DNA from: Ecytonucleospora hepatopenaei
Taxonomy: Eukaryota > Microsporidia > Enterocytozoonidae
DNA length: 64,000 bases
Assembly (NCBI GenBank): GCA_026692725.1
Contig: JAPMUG010000001.1
Span: forward strand, 496,001 to 560,000
Reading direction: 5' to 3'
Shown here: piece after piece, positions 58,341 through 64,000 of the stretch
Layout of the letters: each line of letters opens with the position of its first letter
How positions within the stretch are numbered: position 1 is the stretch's first letter
The notes under the pieces: generated by a model
What the model was told of the DNA's origin: nothing
Database searches by the model: none
What the model saw: the letters and a program-made list of their open reading frames with translations, nothing else
Made by a program: the position numbers and the translations under genes

Positions 58341-60191
58341 TTATTTTATTAAATTTTTAAAATTAACATTTGTTTGCATCAAATTTTGCATGGTATCAAA
58401 ACCTTCAACTCTGCCATTGTTTAAGAAAATAATTTTGTCAAATTCGTGTAAAAAGTCTTTGCCGTGCACAATCATAATAACTGTTTTTTCAGACAAGTTT
58501 TTTAAAATTATTTTTATAAGGTCATGCTCATATTTTTTGTCCAAAGCTGCAGTAGCTTCATCAAATAAAAATATAGGCGCATCCTTAAGAACTGCACGAA
58601 TCAAGCTGATTTTTTGTTTTTGACCACCTGACAATTTATTTCCTCTGCTACCAACATGTGTTTCATATCCATTGTCTAAATTCTTAAATGTTTCGTGCAC
58701 ATTATATTCTTTAGCTATTTCTTTTATTTTTTGTATTTGCTGTGTTTTTGACAAATTTACTTGGTCATATTCATTTAATCCCAACATAATGTTGTTTATT
58801 ACGGTATCATCTGAAGTACAATCATCTTGTGGAATGTAACTTATAAAATTCATCAGATCCCTTCTTTTCATACTTCTTGTCAAAACATCATCTATCAGAA
58901 TATCTCCTGTATATTTTGTAAATCCCAACAAACTTTTGATAAATGTTGATTTTCCTGTTCCATTTTTACCGACTATTGCTATCTTTTCACCCTTCTTGAT
59001 TTCTAAAGTTATGTTTTCTGCTATTATTTGTTCATGATACATTATCTTCACATCACTCCATTTTATTGAGTTGTTTAAAACTACAGGCAATATGTTTGCT
59101 GGAATATCATCCTTAAGTCCTTCTCCTATATCCATATAAATATTTGCGTCTGAAATATTCCCATCATCTGCATAATTTTTGATTTCGTTACTTTTTACAA
59201 CTTCTGAAAAATTAATCTGGTTTAAATACTCTACCAACTGATCTGTATTTGTTCCAAGTCTTTTCATTTCTCCTGTTTGTCCAATATACAACAAAGTTAA
59301 TTCAAAAAACATACCTGTTGTTGAATCTTCTCCTTTATTTATTAAAAGCATAGTCATCATAAATATAAAAGGAACGGTGGTCGAGAAGGTCATTATGAAC
59401 CGACTGAATGCCTCAAAATTTCCCATTTTTATGCTTGAATTTGTTTGCTGTCCTGCAATGTTGTAAAAATCTTTAATTTCACTTTTTTCAAGACCATAAG
59501 ACTTTATTGCTTCATAGTTCAACAACTTGTCAGTTAGTTTGCCTTCTGTGTATTGCTCTTTTTCCATAAGGTCATAGTGATATATCATCTTACGCTTGAT
59601 GTAGTAGTAGAGGGAGCAAATGTAAAGCACAGGACTCAAAACAAAGAAAACTGCAAAATTTTTGTTAATGGCCTTTCCCACCCGCATGGTGCTAAAAAGC
59701 ACAGTGGCAATGATTCCAAAAAAATCCAAAAGAAGAACTTGAATTGTCATTACGGTGGCAAATGATTTTATAAAAATGTTGTAGTGCAAATCACCCGGTG
59801 TTTTTGAATGAAAATCCACGTAGTTCATTTCTATGACTTCCCTTGAATTTATCACGTAGCTTTTTCTCTGTAAATTTTGAGCATGCCAGTTAAATAAAGC
59901 CATAGGAATGTATTTGAAGGTTAGTGCTACAAACATAAAAAGCAAAAAAGTTTTTAGACAGCTGTTAAACTGGTCTGTTCTGAAATTGTCGCTGATCGCA
60001 GCAAATTTCTGTGTTGTTTTTATAGCTATGTATGCAGCAATAAAGTTTGTTCCGATTACACATAAAATTACCAATATAATTTTTTTATCTTTAAGCACAA
60101 GATTATTCAGTGTACGTCCAACTATTTTAATATATTTAGATATGGACGGTTTATTATGGAGTGGTCTATTTATATTAGCTGTGGTTTCCAT
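58341..60191 (-). CDS. ATM1: ABC half-transporter, ATM1/ABCB7-like
   Basis: In mitosomes this family exports a sulfur or glutathione compound needed for cytosolic Fe-S assembly; other microsporidian paralogues may act elsewhere. The 616-residue protein has an ABC1-type membrane domain with about six segments (40-310) and one nucleotide-binding domain. Walker A is GKNGTGKS (408-415), Q-loop PQDD (454-457), signature LSGGQ (520-524), Walker B FLFDEATAALD (541-551), and the switch His in IVHGKD. LLNYEAIKSYGLEKSE matches the Atm1 coupling region (LNYEAVKxFNNE). No clear mitochondrial presequence. A CCCC element lies about 20 bases upstream. Family firm, location inferred. Confidence 0.85.
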   Translation of the reverse strand: METTANINRPLHNKPSISKYIKIVGRTLNNLVLKDKKIILVILCVIGTNFIAAYIAIKTTQKFAAISDNFRTDQFNSCLKTFLLFMFVALTFKYIPMALFNWHAQNLQRKSYVINSREVIEMNYVDFHSKTPGDLHYNIFIKSFATVMTIQVLLLDFFGIIATVLFSTMRVGKAINKNFAVFFVLSPVLYICSLYYYIKRKMIYHYDLMEKEQYTEGKLTDKLLNYEAIKSYGLEKSEIKDFYNIAGQQTNSSIKMGNFEAFSRFIMTFSTTVPFIFMMTMLLINKGEDSTTGMFFELTLLYIGQTGEMKRLGTNTDQLVEYLNQINFSEVVKSNEIKNYADDGNISDANIYMDIGEGLKDDIPANILPVVLNNSIKWSDVKIMYHEQIIAENITLEIKKGEKIAIVGKNGTGKSTFIKSLLGFTKYTGDILIDDVLTRSMKRRDLMNFISYIPQDDCTSDDTVINNIMLGLNEYDQVNLSKTQQIQKIKEIAKEYNVHETFKNLDNGYETHVGSRGNKLSGGQKQKISLIRAVLKDAPIFLFDEATAALDKKYEHDLIKIILKNLSEKTVIMIVHGKDFLHEFDKIIFLNNGRVEGFDTMQNLMQTNVNFKNLIK

Positions 60192-60557
60192 AATATTTTA
60201 AAATTGTTGGGGCGTTTTGTTTTGGTAAATAACAAATAAAAATAAAATGAAACATTTTTAGTCAATTGATTTGTTAGTTATTAAAATATCATTCGGTAAT
60301 TATTTGAATAAGTTACAACACATAAGATTTTGAATAAATTTGTATTAAAAATTAAAAAAAACTTTATTTTTTAAGAATGATAATTTTTAATCAAGTTTAA
60401 GAGTGTAAATTACAAGAAAACATATTTTTACTAAAAGGCAGTTGCTATTCACAAATATTTAATAAATAAAATCGATTATCCTGTATGTTTTTGATACTAT
60501 GAGATCTTACTTCTTTATTGGTTAACTTTTTAAATAAATAAAGTAAAGGAGCTAACA
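60192..60557. other. Intergenic, 366 bases, no gene found
   Basis: A/T-rich with a CCCC element near the ABC transporter side and ggagctaac just before the next gene. I found no open frame above ten codons and no stable RNA fold. Confidence 0.6.
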
Positions 60558-60890
60558 ATGAACAAAGAAAGATGTGTTCTTATTGAAAATGTTGAAGATA
60601 ATGAAGCCAAAAGAAATAAAATTAGTTACATAAACTTACATGAAAACACGTATTTATTAGAAAAAGGCAATTTAAAGATAAGTGACATTCAATTTGAAAA
60701 AGAAAAGACCAAATCAAGTAAGTTTAAAAACTTTTTATATAAGCTAAAGCACGCATTAAAATTTCAAACAATCAAAAATAAATATTTAATTGCAAAATAT
60801 CGTATAAGGTCTAAACTTAGAAAATTAGGACAAAGAATATCAGAAATATTTGCAGTTAAAAAAAGTATGGAAGCACCAAAAACACAATAA
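60558..60890 (+). CDS. Hypothetical small basic protein
   Basis: 110 residues, acidic at the N-terminus and very basic in the C-terminal half (KFKNFLYKLKHALKFQTIKNKYLIAKYRIRSKLRKLG). The latter could form amphipathic helices that bind membrane or nucleic acid. Convergent with the kinesin gene, 25 bases apart. Not recognised. Confidence 0.5.
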   Translation: MNKERCVLIENVEDNEAKRNKISYINLHENTYLLEKGNLKISDIQFEKEKTKSSKFKNFLYKLKHALKFQTIKNKYLIAKYRIRSKLRKLGQRISEIFAVKKSMEAPKTQ

Positions 60891-60915
60891 AAAGATAAAA
60901 ATAAAGTGTATGGAT

Positions 60916-62295
60916 TTATTTTATATCTCTTACTGTATTTTTAATATTTTCAAATTTATCACTTGTAATTTTTTTAATTTCTAAACACAATTCATCATGA
61001 TCCTTTTTTGATTGCTTAAATGAAAAAGGTTGATTAAAGAAAAGTTCCCTCATTTTTCTTACAGTGTCTCTAATTTCAACCAACTTTTGTGTAACACTGA
61101 CAGACTCTTCTTTAATCTTTTTAAAGTTATAAACAATTTCATGAGAAAAAATGCTGTTTTTTTCACACTTATCGGCATGTCTAGAAAGTCTTAAATTTTC
61201 ACTTTCTAAAAAAGCAAGAACTTCTTCAATTTTTTTGTTGTTTGCATAATTTATATAAGGTGAATTTTTAATCTTTTTAATCCTTTCTAAAAATTGGAAG
61301 GTATTTATTGAGTCACTTTCATTTGTTAAATTTAGATTTCCAATAATACACAGTTTGCTGTTTCCTCCCAAAGAATCTTTTAGAAGAAAAGTTAATTTAC
61401 TATCTCTGTAAGGAACATGCCTTTCATTTTTGTTTGTTAATGAATTAACAATGATCCCTAAATTCATTAAAGACTTGTTAATTAATGTTGTTTCCTTAAA
61501 TGTTAATTCTTTACTTGTATTTTCTTCAAAAAACCCGTTTTCTTTAAGCTTTTCACTTCCTGCCAAATCAACAAATGTCAGCTTGCTGCATTTTACAACA
61601 TTAACGTCTCCTGTGCTTTTGTTTATTTCCCCTTGCTCCAAATAAATGGTGAAGACGGCATGTGATCTTGAACTTTTATCATTTTGCACTGTTCCTGTTG
61701 TTTTTCTGGCTTTAAAACAGACGTCAAAAAATTCAAGGGATTTTTCGTAACTATCAGATTCAAATACATTTAAACCCTCAACTTCCACTTGTGTTGTTTT
61801 GTGACTTTTGTTAAAAATAACACTCTTCTCTCTTATGTGTAGATTTCTTCCTTTTCCAGTAGAACTGCTATTTGAAACAACACTTAAGTCATTAATTTCT
61901 TCATTATAAATTTCAATAAAACTTATTTTTATTTTAGTGTGCTTTGCATGTAAATACTTTAAAGTTCTTAATACGCATCCTTCTTGGTCTTCTTCCATTT
62001 TATTCCCTAAGATAGTGTGAGTTTTTCCACTTCCAGTCTGACCATATGCAAATAAAGTGCAATTAAATCCCTTTTCCGCATTCTTTATGACAAAATCTTC
62101 AATGGCTTCAAAACATTCCTTTTGTGTTTTGTCTACTAAAATCTTGTCAACTTCAAACTTCTTACAACCAATTGTAATGGAATTGTTTTCAAATTTTATG
62201 TGTTTAGGTATTCCAAATTTGTCATTAGTTCTGCACAAAGTTATTATATTTTCGTTATTTTCCTTATTTATCATTTCAAATGTTTCTTTAACCAT
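60916..62295 (-). CDS. Kinesin motor protein without long tail
   Basis: ATP-driven microtubule motor. In this 459-residue protein the motor domain spans residues 15-345: P-loop GQTGSGKT (85-92), switch I NDKSSRSHAVF, switch II VDLAGSEKL, and the microtubule-binding HVPYRDSKLTFLLKDSLGG. A short coiled segment (about 350-459) follows, with no obvious cargo domain. An N-terminal motor suggests plus-end direction. It could serve the mitotic spindle together with separase in this window, but kinesin class cannot be set by eye. The start has a CCT element three bases upstream. Confidence 0.92.
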   Translation of the reverse strand: MVKETFEMINKENNENIITLCRTNDKFGIPKHIKFENNSITIGCKKFEVDKILVDKTQKECFEAIEDFVIKNAEKGFNCTLFAYGQTGSGKTHTILGNKMEEDQEGCVLRTLKYLHAKHTKIKISFIEIYNEEINDLSVVSNSSSTGKGRNLHIREKSVIFNKSHKTTQVEVEGLNVFESDSYEKSLEFFDVCFKARKTTGTVQNDKSSRSHAVFTIYLEQGEINKSTGDVNVVKCSKLTFVDLAGSEKLKENGFFEENTSKELTFKETTLINKSLMNLGIIVNSLTNKNERHVPYRDSKLTFLLKDSLGGNSKLCIIGNLNLTNESDSINTFQFLERIKKIKNSPYINYANNKKIEEVLAFLESENLRLSRHADKCEKNSIFSHEIVYNFKKIKEESVSVTQKLVEIRDTVRKMRELFFNQPFSFKQSKKDHDELCLEIKKITSDKFENIKNTVRDIK

Positions 62296-62367
62296 AAGGT
62301 ATAAATATTTTAAATTGAAAAATTATCTTTGAAAACATGAAAAATATTTTTAAAAATTTTTACCCAC

Positions 62368-63177
62368 ATGCCAAGCGGTGGACACAGACACTTAAAAAGA
62401 TTAGCTGCAAATAACAAATGGGGACTTGAAAAAAGCGGTGGTAAGTATGCGATACGCCCACTACCAGGTTCACATAACAAAGAATTAAGCATTCCAATGC
62501 ACTACATTTTAACAAGATTTTTAAAACTTGCTCAGACTAGCAAGGAAGTACACTACATTATGAAGGAAGGACTTGTTCATGTCAACGGCAAGAAGATGTT
62601 AAACCACAAATCAACAGTTGGTTTATTTGACGTAATATCTGTCAAAAAATCAAACGAGCACTTTAGATTGATTCTCGGTATAAACAGAAAATTTAAGCTT
62701 CAGAAGATAACATCAGAAGAAGCTAAGTTTAGACTAACAAAGGTTTCTTCAAAGGGTGTGGATAAGCTTAAGATAGGAGAAAACATGGAAGAAGTTCCAA
62801 TGACCAGAACATTATGTGGATATAATTTTAGGTATGCAAACCCAGCAATTGAGGTAAGTGACACAGTAAAGGTAAATATTGAAAGCAATAAGATTGTGGA
62901 AAACTACAAGTTTGAACAGGGTGCAATCGTGTTTATTTTTAGTGGAAGTAACACAGGAAGGGTTGGTACGATCAAGTCCATGGAAAAGCAGACCGACGGT
63001 AAAACATTAATTCAGTTGGTTGATGGAAACATGAATCATTTTACAACACTCATGTCTTCAGCAATGGTCATTGGTAAGGATGAACAGACTTTAATTACTT
63101 TGGATGAATCAGAGGGTATCAAATACACTGAGTTTGAGAAATCTAACTTAAGATATAAGGCAGAAGTAGAGGAATAA
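62368..63177 (+). CDS. RPS4: 40S ribosomal protein eS4
   Basis: Small-subunit rRNA-binding protein. 269 residues with GGHRHLKRLAANNKWGLEK at the N-terminus, an S4 domain segment (YILTRFLKLAQTSKEVHYIMKEGLVHVNGK), the central RPS4e region and a KOW-like motif (GAIVFIFSGSNTGRVGTIKS). Length near the usual 263. A CCC lies two bases before the ATG (62363-62365). Head-to-head with the kinesin gene. Confidence 0.97.
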   Translation: MPSGGHRHLKRLAANNKWGLEKSGGKYAIRPLPGSHNKELSIPMHYILTRFLKLAQTSKEVHYIMKEGLVHVNGKKMLNHKSTVGLFDVISVKKSNEHFRLILGINRKFKLQKITSEEAKFRLTKVSSKGVDKLKIGENMEEVPMTRTLCGYNFRYANPAIEVSDTVKVNIESNKIVENYKFEQGAIVFIFSGSNTGRVGTIKSMEKQTDGKTLIQLVDGNMNHFTTLMSSAMVIGKDEQTLITLDESEGIKYTEFEKSNLRYKAEVEE

Positions 63178-63236
63178 ATTTATTTTTATAATTTAAAGAT
63201 TTTTAAACCATGATTTTATTATAAAAGAATGTGTTG

Positions 63237-63283
63237 AATTGGTTTAAATCACATTTCTATAAAGAGTGTGAAACGCGCCAATT
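63237..63283 (-). ncRNA. Candidate hairpin, H/ACA-like, downstream of CAF1
   Basis: On the minus strand, AATTGG pairs with CCAATT (6 bp) and TCACA with TGTGA (5 bp). A symmetric six-by-six internal loop lies between them, plus a short upper stem and a small apical loop. An ACA follows at 63234-63232, 14 bases from the internal loop, the spacing used by H/ACA guide RNAs. A TTTACCC element precedes it. It may equally be a 3' UTR structure of CAF1, whose stop is 24 bases upstream. Confidence 0.25.
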
Positions 63284-63306
63284 AAGGGTAAATTTTTTAA
63301 AAAAAT

Positions 63307-64000
63307 TTATTCAGGCTCTATTCCAAATAACTTATTTTTGTTTTCTTTGATAAATTCTTCATTATACATAGTTTTTATTGATTTAAAAAACACAGAAGAT
63401 GTTACATATGCATCAGAACCTGCTTGATGGGCTGTTCCTAACCTTTTAATGTCCATAAATTGCGATATTTCTTGCAGACCTTTTTTAACTAATTCAGAAT
63501 CTCGTATTAAGAACTTAAAATCTGTAAAAGATGGAAAAAGAATTTCTAAAAATTCATAAAATGTGCTTTCTTTTTCTGGCATTGCATTTCCTGTTAATAA
63601 TTTTATCAAATACGCAAAATCATATGCACAGTGAAAACCCACCCAATGAATGCTTTTTGAAAGAACTAGACCTGAAGTTAATAACATGCGACTGAACTCA
63701 TTAACATCGATTCCTTTTTCGTAGTGTTCTGTAAAATCAAAATTTGCATCAATCAACAATTCTATAGATTCCTTTGAGTAGATTGAATTTTGTATATCAA
63801 AAAATAAATTAAATTGCCAGGTATGTGTTTTTTCAGGTCTGTTCCCAAACTCATCACTAATTGAAATCCCCAATTGAATTAAATTCAATAAATTTACATT
63901 ACATCTTAGTTGTTGATATGCGAAACTTGTGGATGTTCTAAATACACCTATAGGCTTTGCAACAACTCCTGGAAATTCTGTGTCCATTGAAACGTACTTA
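63307..64000 (-). CDS. POP2: CCR4-NOT deadenylase CAF1/POP2 (5' part beyond window)
   Basis: DEDD-family poly(A) exonuclease. The frame continues past the internal ATG at 63987 to the window edge: the codons before it read KYVS, matching the YNYVAMDTEFPG of CAF1, so the real start lies outside. Seen: MDTEFPGVVAKPIGVF (catalytic D and E), LLRCN-type LRCNVNLLNLIQLG, WQFNLFFD, FHCAYDFAYL (third D) and GTAHQAGSDAYVT (fourth D, with the invariant HQAGSD). Ends soon after the catalytic core at IEPE. Family call certain. Confidence 0.96.
   Translation of the reverse strand, partial: KYVSMDTEFPGVVAKPIGVFRTSTSFAYQQLRCNVNLLNLIQLGISISDEFGNRPEKTHTWQFNLFFDIQNSIYSKESIELLIDANFDFTEHYEKGIDVNEFSRMLLTSGLVLSKSIHWVGFHCAYDFAYLIKLLTGNAMPEKESTFYEFLEILFPSFTDFKFLIRDSELVKKGLQEISQFMDIKRLGTAHQAGSDAYVTSSVFFKSIKTMYNEEFIKENKNKLFGIEPE

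Noticed and set aside
60545..60557. Shine-Dalgarno-like aaaggagctaac before the ATG at 60558
   Set aside because: The genome is eukaryotic with CCC-type start signals; a single match is chance.
1..64000. CRISPR arrays, insertion sequences, prophage or transposon genes
   Set aside because: No spaced direct repeats, transposase, integrase or reverse-transcriptase motifs were found; the tandem repeats are coding or A/T-rich slippage arrays.

Overview
The window is AT-rich nuclear DNA from a microsporidian (obligate intracellular fungal-type parasite). Five observations support this. (1) Genes are eukaryotic, packed tens of bases apart and apparently intronless. (2) There are two ATP/ADP translocases of the NTT family, the energy-import proteins typical of microsporidia. 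(3) Many housekeeping proteins are shorter than in yeast or human (separase, beta-COP, beta'-COP, the BRWD-like protein). (4) A CCC (GGG on the other strand) element lies a few bases upstream of many start codons, as reported for microsporidian genomes. (5) Mitosomal Fe-S functions occur (NFS1, an ATM1-like ABC transporter). I cannot name the species.

Layout. Positions 1-9,500 are compositionally distinct. They hold the phenylalanyl-tRNA synthetase beta subunit (runs off the left edge), a CSL4-like S1 protein, a DHHC palmitoyltransferase, a hypothetical gene, a SAC phosphoinositide phosphatase, a RING-H2 membrane protein and a GATA factor. Nearly all carry Asn-rich low-complexity insertions made of in-frame tandem repeats. 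From 9,700 on the proteins are compact and lack these insertions. 9.7-17 kb: a signal-peptide-bearing CGFS glutaredoxin, a GNAT-like protein, a thioredoxin-like protein, ceramide synthase, a TPR protein, RPA12 and NTT copy 1. 17-28.5 kb: CAC2-like WD40, TPA1-like dioxygenase, several unrecognised coiled or charged proteins, a Myb/SANT protein, a Bud4/anillin-like PH protein, beta'-COP and RPS13. 28.7-44 kb: NTT copy 2, DBP2 helicase, separase, a BRWD-like WD40 protein, TFIIF beta, a propeller protein, OLA1 (frameshifted), RPL23 and a pol-kappa-like polymerase. 44-64 kb: a possible ncRNA island, a seven-TM protein, DcpS, NFS1, SSF1-like Brix protein, CHL1 helicase, tRNA-Glu, RACK1, beta-COP, unknown proteins, ATM1-like ABC transporter, a kinesin, RPS4 and CAF1/POP2 (runs off the right edge).

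There is no operon logic, but themes recur: early secretory pathway (beta-COP and beta'-COP, ceramide synthase, ER-type redox proteins), chromosome biology (separase, CHL1, CAC2, kinesin, Myb/SANT) and Fe-S metabolism (NFS1, CGFS glutaredoxin, ATM1-like, with CHL1 a likely Fe-S client). The main points for a second look are the Asn-rich compartment, a polymerase with Asp at the steric-gate position, a one-base frameshift in OLA1, a GC-richer intergenic island that may encode a structured RNA, and an unlisted 52-residue gene.
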